From contig CAJUJF010000009.1 of NCBI GenBank assembly GCA_910586825.1, forward strand, positions 18,036 to 82,035: a stretch of 64,000 nucleotides of DNA, read 5' to 3'. The translations under genes and the position numbers were made by a program. The notes below the pieces were generated by a model that was not told where the DNA came from, made no database searches, and saw only the letters and a list, made by a program, of their open reading frames with translations. The DNA is from an uncultured Christensenellaceae bacterium (GTDB taxonomy: Bacteria; Bacillota; Clostridia; Christensenellales; Borkfalkiaceae). Position 1 is the first letter of the stretch, and each line of letters begins with the position of its first letter. This document shows, in pieces, positions 32,665-42,675 of this stretch.

Positions 32665-33327
32665 TTACAGCAGATCGGGTCTGTTTTTTTTCGTGATTTC
32701 CAGCGCCTTTTCTCTGCGCCAACGGTCGATCTTGGCATGGTCGCCGCTCCGCAACACTTCCGGCACCGTCAGCCCGCCGTATTCCACGGGGCGGGTATAC
32801 TGCGGGTATTCGAGCAGGTTTTCCGAAAAACTCTCCTGCACGAGCGATTCGGGAGAAAGCACCCCGTCGACGTACCGCGCAACGCAATCGGCAACCACCA
32901 TGGCGGGAAGTTCGCCGCCCGTGAGCACGTAATCCCCGATGGACAGCTCTTCGTCGATAAACAGATCGATCGCGCGCTGATCCACCCCTTCGTAATGCCC
33001 GCACAGCAGAACCAAATGCTCGCACGCGCAGAGTTCGAAAACTTTTTCCTGTTTAAACGTCTTTCCCTTGGGGGAGAGATAGATTCTGCGCGCCGCGTGC
33101 GTCGGATCGACGGAAGCGATCGCGCTGCCGATCGGCTGCGCCATCATCACCATGCCCGCGCCACCGCCGAAGGGATAATCGTCGCATTTCTTATGCTTGT
33201 CCTCCGTATAATCGCGGAGGTTGACGATCTCGATTTTCAGTTTTTCTTCTTTCACCGCTCTGCCCACGACGCTCGTCAAAAGCGGCACGAACATTTCGGG
33301 GAAAAGGGTCAAAATCGTAATCTTCAT
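32665..33327 (-). CDS. trmD: tRNA (guanine-N1)-methyltransferase TrmD
   Basis: 220 residues of a SPOUT-fold enzyme that methylates G37 of tRNAs. Landmarks are TLFPEMF, GGGAGMVMMAQPI, LLCGHYEGVDQR and SIGDYVLTGGELPA, the trefoil knot that holds S-adenosylmethionine. It lies 2 nt from rimM. Confidence 0.97.
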   Translation of the reverse strand: MKITILTLFPEMFVPLLTSVVGRAVKEEKLKIEIVNLRDYTEDKHKKCDDYPFGGGAGMVMMAQPIGSAIASVDPTHAARRIYLSPKGKTFKQEKVFELCACEHLVLLCGHYEGVDQRAIDLFIDEELSIGDYVLTGGELPAMVVADCVARYVDGVLSPESLVQESFSENLLEYPQYTRPVEYGGLTVPEVLRSGDHAKIDRWRREKALEITKKNRPDLL

Positions 33328-33329
33328 AT

Positions 33330-33830
33330 CTATAAAACCGCAACTTCGTAAAAGCGCTTGCGATCCACTTCGATCCGCTTATTCCCGACGTCGATCTTTG
33401 AAATCACGCCCTTTACCGCAGGAAACAGGATTTCTTTTCCCGCCGCGACAACGGTGTAAATATCCGTCGCCGCCTGTCGGATAGCGGTAAGTTCGCCGAT
33501 CGGTTCGCCCTCTTCGGTGACGATTTCGGAACCCAGCAAATCGGCAATATAATACCGCCCCTCCGCAGGCTCCGGCGCCTCTTCCCGCGGGATCGTCGCC
33601 GTCCGTCCGCGCAGAAGTTCCGCCGCGTTGCGGTCGGGTACGCCGCGCAAACCGAGATATACCATGCCGCCGCCCGTGCGCGCGGACAGGATCTTAAATT
33701 CCTCTCCGTCCAGAAAAATCCGTTTGAACGAGAGAAACTCCTCCGCGCTGTCCGTGAACGGTTTCAGTTTCAGTTCGCCGCGGATCCCCTGCGGTTTCAG
33801 CACTTCGCCGACGATGAGTTCTTTTCCCAT
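33330..33830 (-). CDS. rimM: 16S rRNA processing protein RimM
   Basis: 166 residues: N-terminal beta barrel (IVGEVLKPQGIRGELKLKPF) and C-terminal PRC barrel (YYIADLLGSEIVTEEG). An ATG at 33839 is excluded because it touches the -10 box; the ATG at 33830 lies 9 nt after TATAAT and no ribosome binding site exists, so the mRNA is nearly leaderless. First gene of rimM-trmD-rbgA-rnhB-yraN. Confidence 0.92.
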   Translation of the reverse strand: MGKELIVGEVLKPQGIRGELKLKPFTDSAEEFLSFKRIFLDGEEFKILSARTGGGMVYLGLRGVPDRNAAELLRGRTATIPREEAPEPAEGRYYIADLLGSEIVTEEGEPIGELTAIRQAATDIYTVVAAGKEILFPAVKGVISKIDVGNKRIEVDRKRFYEVAVL

Positions 33831-33839
33831 AATATCCAT

Positions 33840-33868
33840 ATTATAGCAAACTCCCGCGAAGTTGTCAA
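33840..33868 (-). promoter_or_regulatory. Consensus promoter of the rimM operon
   Basis: Minus strand TTGACA (33868-33863), 17-nt spacer, TATAAT (33845-33840): a perfect consensus. Confidence 0.9.
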
Positions 33869-33908
33869 ACGCGGGAGTTTAATCATGACATTTGTTTTTT
33901 AAAGCGTT

Positions 33909-34793
33909 TTAAGCCTCTTTGATCGGGACGGGTCTCTGTTTCCCCACAAAGATCACGCCGAGCGTACCGGGTCCGCAGTGAGAGCCGATGACCGGTCCCA
34001 CGATCTGCCGCACGAGATGCGCGCCGGGGCGCTTCGCGGCGATCATGTCGCGCAGTTTATCCCCTTCCTCCTTACAGTCGGCGTCTATGATATAGACGGT
34101 GTACTTGTCTTCGTCTTCCAACTCCGCGATCACCTTGCCCGCGAGCGTGCTGATCGCCTTTTTCCTGCCGCCGAGTTTGGAAATCACTTTCAGTCCGCCC
34201 TCTTCGTCGATCGTCAGCATGGGCTTCAATCCTAAAATGGTCCCCGCGACCGCCGCAAGTCCCGAACATCTGCCGCCGCGTTTCAAATGCATCAGATCGT
34301 CCACGACGAAATAAACGCAGACGCGGTTGGTAAATTCTTTCAAGAAGGTAAGAATTTCCTCGTCGGAAGCGCCCGCCTGTTTCAGAATCGCCGCCTGTTC
34401 CGCCTGAATGCCCGCGCCCAGCGAAATGCTCTTGGTGTTGAAAACGGTCAGTTTCCGGTCGGGATACCTTTCTTTCAGCTCTTTATACGCCGCGTCGAGC
34501 TGTGCGAACGTGCCGCTGAGCTTATGGGAGAAGCTGACGTACAACACGTCTTCCCCCCGTTCGAAATACGGGGTGAGAATCCGCTTGTAATCTTCGGGAT
34601 TCAGCGCCTGCGTTTTGGGAATTTCCCCGCCGCGCACGGAATCATAGAAATATTTGAAATCCGTTTTTTCGCCCAGGTCGTAGAAAAATTCTTCGCCCTT
34701 GATCGAATACGGCATCGATATACAATCCAGTCCAAGTTCTTTTACACGGGTATGCCAAAGCTCCCCGTTGGAATCACAAATCAATACGCTCAT
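33909..34793 (-). CDS. DegV-family fatty acid-binding protein
   Basis: 294 residues of the DegV (FakB-like) fold: early strand ICDSNGELW, VSFSHKLSGTFAQLDAAY with the conserved Ser/Gly loop, and GPVIGSHCGPGTLGVIF near the end. Members deliver fatty acids to the FakA kinase. No fakA gene is in view. GGAGG precedes the ATG; the promoter is at 34823-34851. Confidence 0.9.
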   Translation of the reverse strand: MSVLICDSNGELWHTRVKELGLDCISMPYSIKGEEFFYDLGEKTDFKYFYDSVRGGEIPKTQALNPEDYKRILTPYFERGEDVLYVSFSHKLSGTFAQLDAAYKELKERYPDRKLTVFNTKSISLGAGIQAEQAAILKQAGASDEEILTFLKEFTNRVCVYFVVDDLMHLKRGGRCSGLAAVAGTILGLKPMLTIDEEGGLKVISKLGGRKKAISTLAGKVIAELEDEDKYTVYIIDADCKEEGDKLRDMIAAKRPGAHLVRQIVGPVIGSHCGPGTLGVIFVGKQRPVPIKEA

Positions 34794-34822
34794 AAGTTTC
34801 CTCCTGCAAAGCCGTTATGTTT

Positions 34823-34851
34823 ATTTTACTATACATACTCTCTTTTGTCAA
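34823..34851 (-). promoter_or_regulatory. Promoter of the degV-family gene
   Basis: Minus strand TTGACA (34851-34846), 17-nt spacer, TAAAAT (34828-34823). Confidence 0.8.
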
Positions 34852-34875
34852 GAAATATTACAGCTTTGATTCACT

Positions 34876-35886
34876 TTATGAATTACCAAGCCATGAAAAA
34901 AACGCCTTAAAAGCGGAAGGCAAGGCAAAAGAAGCCGCGATCTCCTCCGCGTCCGCCCACACGTACGCGGGGAAAAATTCCCGCGCGCGGATGAGATATC
35001 CCGTCATCCGCCATTCGATATGCGTAAAAATATGCTTGGCGCGTTTCGTTGCGACCGTATCCCCGAACGCTTCGGGACGGAGCGCGCCGGCCTCTGCCAG
35101 CGGGAACTGCCAAAGCCCCGCAAGCAGTCCGCTTTTGCCGCGCTGTTCGAGCGCGAACCTGCCCTCCTTTTCGAGCACGAACACCGCGAGTTCTTCCACT
35201 TTGCGCGCGCGCTTTTCGGCGCGGACGGGATATTTTTCCGTTTCCCCCGCAAGGTGCGCGCGGCAGAGTTTTTCCCACGGACACTTTTCGCAAAGCGGGG
35301 CGGCGTTCGGAACGCACACGATCGCGCCGAGTTCCATGAGCGCCTGACAAAAATCGCCCGCCTGCGGAGGATACGCTTCTTTCAGCGCGGCGGCGAACGC
35401 CGCTTTGGTCCTGCCGTCGTCGATATTGCTTTCGTCCGCAAAAAGACGGGTGAGAACGCGCAACACGTTCCCGTCCACGGCGGGACAGGGAAGATCGTAC
35501 GCGATGGAACAGATCGCCCCCGCCGTATAATCGCCGACGCCCGGCAACGCGCGCACGCCCTCCGGCGTTTCGGGGAAGCCCTGTTCCGCGACGATCCTCG
35601 CCGCCGCGTGCAGATTCCGCGCCCGCGAGTAGTACCCCAAGCCTTCCCACGCTTTCAACACTTCCGAAATATCCGCGTCCGCAAGCGCCCGCACGGTGGG
35701 AAACTGTTTCAGAAACCGAAGATAATACTGTTTCACCGCCTCGACGCGCGTCTGTTGCAACATGATCTCCGAAATCCACACGCGGTAAGGGTCGCGGTTT
35801 TCCCGCCAGGGAAGATCCCGTTTATGATTGCGGTACCACCCCAGAAGAGGCGGTACCGCGTTTTTTAAAAGTTCGATATTGCTCAT
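34876..35886 (-). CDS. mutY: A/G-specific adenine glycosylase MutY
   Basis: 336 residues. Glu40 in WISEIMLQQTRV and the HhH-GPD loop LPGVGDYTAGAI with a downstream catalytic Asp (AVDGNVLRVL) are present, followed by a [4Fe-4S] cluster motif (CVPNAAPLCEKCPWEKLC) and a C-terminal NUDIX-like 8-oxoG recognition domain. It removes A opposite 8-oxoG. Its ATG overlaps the fhs stop (TAATG), so the repair gene is coupled to a folate gene. Confidence 0.95.
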   Translation of the reverse strand: MSNIELLKNAVPPLLGWYRNHKRDLPWRENRDPYRVWISEIMLQQTRVEAVKQYYLRFLKQFPTVRALADADISEVLKAWEGLGYYSRARNLHAAARIVAEQGFPETPEGVRALPGVGDYTAGAICSIAYDLPCPAVDGNVLRVLTRLFADESNIDDGRTKAAFAAALKEAYPPQAGDFCQALMELGAIVCVPNAAPLCEKCPWEKLCRAHLAGETEKYPVRAEKRARKVEELAVFVLEKEGRFALEQRGKSGLLAGLWQFPLAEAGALRPEAFGDTVATKRAKHIFTHIEWRMTGYLIRAREFFPAYVWADAEEIAASFALPSAFKAFFSWLGNS

Positions 35887-37547
35887 TAAAACAAACCCGT
35901 GATCCTGCCGTTTTCGTCCACGTCGATTTTTTCCGCGGCGGGGACTTTGGGAAGCCCCGGCATCGTCAGAATATTTCCCGTAAGTGCGACGACGAAACCC
36001 GCGCCCGCGGAAACTTTCACGCTGCGCACCGTGATTTCGAAATCTTCGGGCGCGCCGAGCTTGGCGGCGTCGTCCGAAAAAGAGTATTGCGTTTTCGCCA
36101 TACAGACGGGCATGCCGCCGAAGCCGAGTTCTTCGAGCCGCGCGATCTCGCGGTCCGCTTCCGGCGTGTAATTCACGCCCTTGCCGCCGTATACTTTGGT
36201 AACGACCGCGTGAATTTTTTCCTTGATCGGCGCCGACGCTTCATAGCAGTAGGTAAAACGATTCGGTTTTTCACATAGCCGCACGACCTCTTCCGCGAGC
36301 GCCTCGCCGCCCTTGCCGCCGTCCGCCCAGACGGTGGACAGCACCACGTTCACCCCGAGCGCTCTGCATTTTTCGATGACGAGCGCGATCTCCGCGTCGG
36401 TGTCCGTGGGGAAGCGGTTCACGGCGACCACTGCGGGAAGCCGATACGTTTCCGTGATGTTTTTCAGATGCCGCAGCAGATTCGGAAGCCCCGCTTCGAG
36501 CGCCGTAAGGTTTTCGACGCCGAGTTCCGTCTTGGGAAGTCCGCCGTGCATTTTAAGCGCGCGCACCGTCGCGACCAGCACCACCGCCGCAGGGGTAAGC
36601 CCCGCCGCGCGGCATTTGATGTCGAGAAATTTTTCCGCGCCGAGATCGGCGCCGAACCCCGCTTCCGTCACCGCGTAATCGCCGAGCGCGAGCGCCGTCC
36701 GCGTCGCGAGTACGGAATTGCAGCCGTGCGCGATATTCGCGAACGGACCGCCGTGTACGATCGCGGGCGTCCCTTCCAGCGTCTGGACGAGGTTGGGTTT
36801 TAACGCGTCTTTCAAAAGCGCGGTCATCGCGCCCGCCGCTTTCAGATCCCCTGCCGTGACCGGCTTTCCGTCGCGGGTATAGCCCACGACGACGCGCGCG
36901 AGACGGCTCTTCAAATCGGAAAGAGAAGAGGCGAGACAAAGCACCGCCATGATTTCGCTGGCGACGGTTATGTCGTAACCGTCCTTGCGGGGAATCCCGT
37001 TTTTCCCGCCGCCCAAGCCGTCCTCCACGTTGCGCAACTGACGGTCGTTCATGTCCACGCATCTCCGCCAGGTAATGCGTTCGGGATCGATATCCAACTC
37101 GTTCCCCTGAAAGATATGATTGTCGAGCATCGCCGCGAGCAAATTGTTCGCCGCGCCGATCGCGTGAAAATCGCCCGTGAAATGCAGATTGATGTCCTCC
37201 ATCGGCACGACCTGCGCATAACCGCCGCCCGCCGCGCCGCCTTTAATCCCGAACACCGGTCCGAGCGACGGCTCCCGCAGAGCGACAGCGACGCTTTTCC
37301 CGATCCGCGAAAGCCCGTCGGCAAGCCCGATCGTCGTCGTCGTCTTCCCCTCGCCCGCGGGCGTGGGCGTGATCGCGGTCACGAGAACAAGCTTCCCCTT
37401 GCTTTCGCGTTTTGCAACCGAAAGTTCGATCTTCGCCTTATACTTGCCGTAGTATTCGATCTCCTCTTCCGTAAGTCCGGCCTTCGCCGCGATCTCGGAA
37501 ATATGCTTCGGCTTTGCCGACTGTGCAATCTCGATATCCGATTTCAT
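35886..37547 (-). CDS. fhs: Formate--tetrahydrofolate ligase
   Basis: 553 residues. The P-loop reads TPTPAGEGKTTTTIGLADGL; EPSLGPVFGIKGGAAGGGY and the C-terminal GNILTMPGLPKVPAAEKID are diagnostic. It makes 10-formyl-tetrahydrofolate from formate and ATP, the one-carbon donor used by PurN and the AICAR formyltransferase encoded upstream. GGAGG precedes the ATG. Confidence 0.97.
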   Translation of the reverse strand: MKSDIEIAQSAKPKHISEIAAKAGLTEEEIEYYGKYKAKIELSVAKRESKGKLVLVTAITPTPAGEGKTTTTIGLADGLSRIGKSVAVALREPSLGPVFGIKGGAAGGGYAQVVPMEDINLHFTGDFHAIGAANNLLAAMLDNHIFQGNELDIDPERITWRRCVDMNDRQLRNVEDGLGGGKNGIPRKDGYDITVASEIMAVLCLASSLSDLKSRLARVVVGYTRDGKPVTAGDLKAAGAMTALLKDALKPNLVQTLEGTPAIVHGGPFANIAHGCNSVLATRTALALGDYAVTEAGFGADLGAEKFLDIKCRAAGLTPAAVVLVATVRALKMHGGLPKTELGVENLTALEAGLPNLLRHLKNITETYRLPAVVAVNRFPTDTDAEIALVIEKCRALGVNVVLSTVWADGGKGGEALAEEVVRLCEKPNRFTYCYEASAPIKEKIHAVVTKVYGGKGVNYTPEADREIARLEELGFGGMPVCMAKTQYSFSDDAAKLGAPEDFEITVRSVKVSAGAGFVVALTGNILTMPGLPKVPAAEKIDVDENGRITGLF

Positions 37548-37614
37548 AAAACCTCCGAATTGTCTTCACGTTTTTCCCGCGGAAAATTCCGCGGAACTAA
37601 GCCCGCCGCGCCGA

Positions 37615-40600
37615 TTATTTGAAATATCTCACGGCGCTTTCGAAAAGGCGCATATCGTATTCTCCCGGCACGTTTTTGTATAGGCCAAGCCCCTTGCGTT
37701 CGGAATGTCCCATCTTGCCGAACACCCTGCCGTCGGGAGAGAGGATCCCCTCGATCGCCTGCGTACTTCCGTTCGGATTGAAGCGGACGTCCATCGTTGC
37801 GTTCCCCGCCTCGTCCACGTACTGCGTCATGATCTGCCCGTTTGCGGCAAGTTCTTTTATAAACGTCTCTTCCGCGACGAATTTGCCTTCTCCGTGCGAG
37901 ACGGGGACCGAGAAGATCTCCCCCGCCTTGACTGCGGAAAGCCAAGGCGATTTGACCGAAGCAACGCGGACCCGCACGATGCGCGACTGGTGCCGCCCGA
38001 TGTTGTTATACGTGAGCGTAGGGCAATGTTCGTCCGTTTCGATGATCTTGCCGTAGGGGACGAGTCCGAGCTTGACGAGCGCCTGAAATCCGTTGCAGAT
38101 CCCGCCCATCAAACCGTCCCGACGGTCGAGGAGGTTTTCCACTTCCTCCCTGATCCGCCCGCCGCGGAAAAACGCGGTGATGAATTTGCCCGAGCCGTCC
38201 GGTTCGTCCCCGCCCGAAAAGCCGCCGGGGATAAACACGATCTGGCTCTCCCGCATGAGCGCGGCAAACTTCTCCGCCGAACGCGCGACTTCCTCTTGCG
38301 TACGGTTTCGCACGACGAAGATTTCCGGCTTCGCGCCGGCGTCCGCGAATGCTTTCGCGGTATCGTATTCGCAGTTGGTGCCGGGGAATACGGGAATGAG
38401 CACGGCGGGTTTCGCCGATTTGAAATTGCATGCGACCGTGCTTGCATAGGGATAGGAGAGATTTTCCGCCTTCTCTTCGGGCGCGGGAATATTGCAGGGA
38501 TATACGGGTTCGAGTTTGTTCTCGTATCCGCTCTGCAATTCCGCAAGCGAGACGCTCTCTCCGCAACGGGAGATCTCCTGCTCGCGCACAGTGACGCCGA
38601 GCGGGACCCCGACCGCTTCGTTGCCCGTGAGTTCGATGATAAACGCGCCGTAACGGTACCCGAAGATCGTTTCGGGCGAAACGTCGCTCGCATAGCGGAA
38701 TCCGATTCCGTTGCCGAGACACATTTTAAAGACCCCTTCCGCGACGCCGCCGTAACCGGGGGTATACACCGCAACCGCGCCGCGAAGGCGCAACAGATTG
38801 GTAACCGTACGGAAGTTTTTAAGCAAAGATTGGGTCACGGGCAATCCGTTTTCATCGTACTCGGGCGCCAGCAAAACGACCTTATGTCCCGCGGATTTGA
38901 ATTCGGGCGAAACGACGTCGCGCGATTTCCCCGTCGTGACGGCAAACGAGACGAGAGTGGGCGGAACGTCGATGGTTTCGAAAGTCCCGCTCATGGAATC
39001 CTTGCCGCCGATCGCGGCGACGCCGAGTTCCGTCTGCGCCTTAAACGCGCCGAGCAGCGCCGAAAGCGGCTGACCCCAACGCGCGGGATCGTGTCCCGGT
39101 TTTAAGAAATATTCCTGAAAGGTAAGATACACGTCCTTGAAATCTGCGCCCGTCGCGATCAGTTTGCTCACGCTCTCCACAACGGCGAGATACGCACCGT
39201 GATAAGGGCTCTTTTCCGCGACGTAGGGATTTCCGCCCCACGCCATATAGGACACGGTATCGGTGTGACCCTGTTCGACGGACACAAGATGCACCATCGC
39301 CTGCGGCGGGGTGAGCTGATTCCTTCCGCCGAAGGGCATGAGCACCGTTCCCGCGCCGATCGTCGAATCGAAGCGCTCGGACAGTCCGCGTTTGGAGCAG
39401 ACGTTCAGATCTTCCGCAAGTTTGCGGTATTCTTCCGTAAAACCGCCGAACGACGTTTTGCGGTAGTCCTCCGCGGGCGCAGCGGCGACCTCAACGTGCT
39501 TTTCCGCGCCGTTCGAATTGAGAAATTCGCGCGAAATATCGACGATCTTCTTCCCGTTCCAATTCATGACGAGACGGGGGGATTCGGTAACCGTCGCAAC
39601 GACGGTCGCTTCGAGATTCTCCTCTTCCGCAAGACGGATGAACTCCCCGACTCTGTCCGCTTCCACGACGACCGCCATGCGTTCCTGCGATTCGGAAATG
39701 GCAAGCTCGGTACCGTCCAGCCCGTCGTACTTTTTGGGAACGGCGTTCAGATCGATCTCCAACCCGTCGGCAAGTTCGCCGATGGCGACCGATACGCCGC
39801 CCGCGCCGAAATCGTTGCAACGCTTTACGAGCAAAGTCGCCCGTTTGTTCCGGAACAGACGCTGTAACTTGCGCTCTTCGGGCGCATTGCCCTTCTGCAC
39901 CTCCGCCCCGCAATGGGTCAGCGATTCGAGCGTATGGGATTTCGAAGAACCCGTCGCGCCGCCGCAACCGTCCCGACCCGTTCTGCCTCCGAGCAGGATC
40001 ACCTTATCGCCCGACACGGGGACTTCCCGCCTCACGTTTTCCGCAGGCGTCGCCGCGATCACCGCGCCGATTTCCAGCCGTTTCGCGGCATATCCTTCAT
40101 GGTAGATCTCGTCCACCTGACCGGTCGCAAGTCCGATCTGGTTTCCGTAAGAGGAGTACCCCGCCGCCGCGGTCGTGACGATCTTCCGCTGCGGAAGTTT
40201 CCCCTTCATCGTTTCGGACACGGGACGAAGAGGATCCGCCGCGCCCGTAACGCGCATGGCGGCGTACACATAACTTCTCCCCGAAAGCGGATCGCGGATC
40301 GCGCCGCCGATACAGGTCGCCGCGCCGCCGAACGGTTCGATCTCGGTCGGGTGGTTGTGCGTCTCGTTTTTAAAGAGCAGAAGCCAATCTTCGTCCGCGC
40401 CGTTTACCGTCACTTTGATTTTTACGGTGCACGCGTTGATCTCTTCCGATTCGTCGAGTTTTTCGAGCATGCCGCGTTTTTTCAATAATTTGCACGCGAT
40501 GGTGCCGATATCCATTAAGTTCACCGGCTTCGTGCGCCCGATCTCTTCGCGCGCCGACAGATAATCCCGAAACGCCTCTTCGATCAGCTTGTCCTCGAAT

Positions 40601-41304
40601 TTCACCGCGTCGATCGTCGTGAGGAAGGTCGTATGCCGGCAATGATCGGACCAATAGGTGTCGATCATGCGGATCTCGGTGAGCGTGGGATCCCGCCGTT
40701 CCGACTTGAAATAATCCTGACAGAATTTCACGTCGTCCTCGTCCATGGCAAGCGCATAACGTTTTACGAACGCCGCAAGTTCGGTTTTATTCAGATCGGT
40801 AAAGCCGTGCAACGTTTCCACCTCGGTGGGAACGGGGTGTTCGATCTTCAACGTCTCGGGCTTCGCAAGACTCGCTTCGCGGCTCTCCACGGGATTGATC
40901 ACATACCGCTTGATCGCCTCCAAATCCCCTTCGGAAACCTGCCCGTACACCGCGTAAACTTTCGCCGTGCGCACGACGGGGCGACCCTGCATCGAGACAA
41001 GCTGAATGCACTGCGCCGCGGAATCCGCGCGCTGATCGAACTGCCCCGGAAGATATTCCACCGCAAACACGCGCGCGCCGTTCAGATCCGCGCCCTCCGT
41101 CGCAACGTCCATCTGCGGTTCGGAAAACACCGTCTTTACGCATTCGCCGAACAGCTTTTCTTCGATATCCTCCGCGTCGTAACGGTTAAGAATTCTGATC
41201 TTTTCCGCGCCGCCGATGCCGAGCAATTCCCGTACGTCGGCAAGAAGCATTCTCGCTTCGAGATCGAATCCCTCTTTTTTCTCCACATAAATTCTGTAAA
41301 CCAC
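37615..41304 (-). CDS. purL: Phosphoribosylformylglycinamidine synthase, single-chain clostridial type
   Basis: 1229 residues combining synthase and glutaminase. The synthase half has HNHPTEIEPFGGAATCIGGA and GAVSVA-like loops (FGAGGVSVAIGELADGL); the glutaminase half (from about 955) has PVFPGTNCEYDTAKAF, PGGFSGGDEPDGSGKF and the nucleophile in GGICNGFQALVKLG. The length and fused layout are those seen in Clostridia. The start is a GTG at 41304 with GGAGGG. It acts in step 4 of purine synthesis and is the last purine gene before fhs. Confidence 0.96.
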   Translation of the reverse strand: MVYRIYVEKKEGFDLEARMLLADVRELLGIGGAEKIRILNRYDAEDIEEKLFGECVKTVFSEPQMDVATEGADLNGARVFAVEYLPGQFDQRADSAAQCIQLVSMQGRPVVRTAKVYAVYGQVSEGDLEAIKRYVINPVESREASLAKPETLKIEHPVPTEVETLHGFTDLNKTELAAFVKRYALAMDEDDVKFCQDYFKSERRDPTLTEIRMIDTYWSDHCRHTTFLTTIDAVKFEDKLIEEAFRDYLSAREEIGRTKPVNLMDIGTIACKLLKKRGMLEKLDESEEINACTVKIKVTVNGADEDWLLLFKNETHNHPTEIEPFGGAATCIGGAIRDPLSGRSYVYAAMRVTGAADPLRPVSETMKGKLPQRKIVTTAAAGYSSYGNQIGLATGQVDEIYHEGYAAKRLEIGAVIAATPAENVRREVPVSGDKVILLGGRTGRDGCGGATGSSKSHTLESLTHCGAEVQKGNAPEERKLQRLFRNKRATLLVKRCNDFGAGGVSVAIGELADGLEIDLNAVPKKYDGLDGTELAISESQERMAVVVEADRVGEFIRLAEEENLEATVVATVTESPRLVMNWNGKKIVDISREFLNSNGAEKHVEVAAAPAEDYRKTSFGGFTEEYRKLAEDLNVCSKRGLSERFDSTIGAGTVLMPFGGRNQLTPPQAMVHLVSVEQGHTDTVSYMAWGGNPYVAEKSPYHGAYLAVVESVSKLIATGADFKDVYLTFQEYFLKPGHDPARWGQPLSALLGAFKAQTELGVAAIGGKDSMSGTFETIDVPPTLVSFAVTTGKSRDVVSPEFKSAGHKVVLLAPEYDENGLPVTQSLLKNFRTVTNLLRLRGAVAVYTPGYGGVAEGVFKMCLGNGIGFRYASDVSPETIFGYRYGAFIIELTGNEAVGVPLGVTVREQEISRCGESVSLAELQSGYENKLEPVYPCNIPAPEEKAENLSYPYASTVACNFKSAKPAVLIPVFPGTNCEYDTAKAFADAGAKPEIFVVRNRTQEEVARSAEKFAALMRESQIVFIPGGFSGGDEPDGSGKFITAFFRGGRIREEVENLLDRRDGLMGGICNGFQALVKLGLVPYGKIIETDEHCPTLTYNNIGRHQSRIVRVRVASVKSPWLSAVKAGEIFSVPVSHGEGKFVAEETFIKELAANGQIMTQYVDEAGNATMDVRFNPNGSTQAIEGILSPDGRVFGKMGHSERKGLGLYKNVPGEYDMRLFESAVRYFK

Positions 41305-41406
41305 CGTCTGTCCCTCCCTGAAAGTTCGCGGAACCCGATCGGCAAATCCCGCGAACCCGTAAAATGATATTTTCGTTGAAAACCGGAAATGTTCCGATTT
41401 ATAAAA
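41305..41406 (-). other. purD-purL spacer with hairpin
   Basis: The 102-nt gap contains GTTCGCGG...CCGCGAAC (8-bp arms). There is no T run after it, so it is an mRNA structure rather than a classic terminator. Confidence 0.4.
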
Positions 41407-42675
41407 TCAAACTTTCGCCGCAAGCGCGCGCTTTCCGATATCCGTGCGCATGTACGCGTTTTTGAATCCGATTTTAGACGCAAGCGCATAAGCGCCCGCA
41501 ACCGCGCTTTTCAGATCGTCCGCCGTTGCGACCGCGCCGAGCACGCGACCGCCCGCCGTCAGCAGTTTCCCGTCCTGCGCTTTCGCGCCGGCGACGTAGA
41601 CGTATTCGCCCTCTTTCGCTTCGGGAAGCGTGATTTCGAAACCCGTTTCGTATTTCTTCGGATACCCTTCCGAAGCGAGAACGACGCAACACGCCGCGCC
41701 CGTTTTGAAAACCACCTGCTTTTCCGAAAGCGTCCCGTTTGCAACCGCGCGCATGATTTCGAGCAGATCGCTTTCGAGCAAAGGCAGTACGACCTGCGTT
41801 TCGGGATCCCCGAAACGGCAGTTGTACTCGATCACTTTCGGACCCTTGGGGGTAAGCATCAATCCGAAATACAGACAGCCGCGGAAAGTCCTGCCCTCGG
41901 CGTTCATGGCGCGGACGGTGGGAATAAAAATCTTTTCCATGCATTCGCGCGCGATCTCTTCGGTAAAATACGGGTTCGGCGCAACCGTACCCATTCCGCC
42001 CGTGTTCAGGCCCTCGTCTCCGTCTTTCGCGCGCTTGTGGTCCATAGACGAAACCATGGGCACGACGACCTTTCCGTCGGTGAACGACAGAACGGAAACT
42101 TCCGGTCCCGTTAAAAATTCTTCGACCAGAATACGGTTTCCGCTCGCGCCGAAAACTTTATCGCACATGATCTCGCGCACGGCGGCTTCGGCTTCCTCGA
42201 AGTTCTGCGCGATCACGACGCCTTTGCCGAGCGCAAGCCCGTCCGCTTTGATCACGGCGGGAAAACTTCCGCGTTTTAAATATCCGATCGCCGCTTCCGC
42301 ATCGGAAAACGTTTCGCTCTCCGCGGTCGGAATGCCGTATTTCTTCATCAAGTCTTTGGAGAACACCTTGCTACCCTCGATTACCGCGGCGTTTGCGCGC
42401 GGACCGAAACAGGGAATCCCCAGCGCTTCGAGCCTGTCGACGCAACCGAGGACAAGCGGATCGTCCGGCGTAACGACGGCAAAATCCACTTTGTGCGATT
42501 TCGTGAATTCCGCGATGCCGTCGAGATCGGTCGCCTTTACGGGATAACACTCCGCGTCCGCGGCGATCCCGCCGTTCCCCGGAAGCGCGTAGATCTTTTC
42601 GACGCCTTTGCTCTTTTTCAAGGCTTTGATCACGGCGTGTTCTCTTCCGCCGCCGCCGATCACGAGAATATTCAT
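41407..42675 (-). CDS. purD: Phosphoribosylamine--glycine ligase
   Basis: 422 residues with the ATP-grasp fold: N-terminal VIGGGGREHAVIKALKKS, PGNGG, then KADGLALGKGVVI and PKVIEYNCRFGDPETQV. It joins glycine to phosphoribosylamine. Length is normal for the family; GGAGG precedes the ATG. Confidence 0.97.
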   Translation of the reverse strand: MNILVIGGGGREHAVIKALKKSKGVEKIYALPGNGGIAADAECYPVKATDLDGIAEFTKSHKVDFAVVTPDDPLVLGCVDRLEALGIPCFGPRANAAVIEGSKVFSKDLMKKYGIPTAESETFSDAEAAIGYLKRGSFPAVIKADGLALGKGVVIAQNFEEAEAAVREIMCDKVFGASGNRILVEEFLTGPEVSVLSFTDGKVVVPMVSSMDHKRAKDGDEGLNTGGMGTVAPNPYFTEEIARECMEKIFIPTVRAMNAEGRTFRGCLYFGLMLTPKGPKVIEYNCRFGDPETQVVLPLLESDLLEIMRAVANGTLSEKQVVFKTGAACCVVLASEGYPKKYETGFEITLPEAKEGEYVYVAGAKAQDGKLLTAGGRVLGAVATADDLKSAVAGAYALASKIGFKNAYMRTDIGKRALAAKV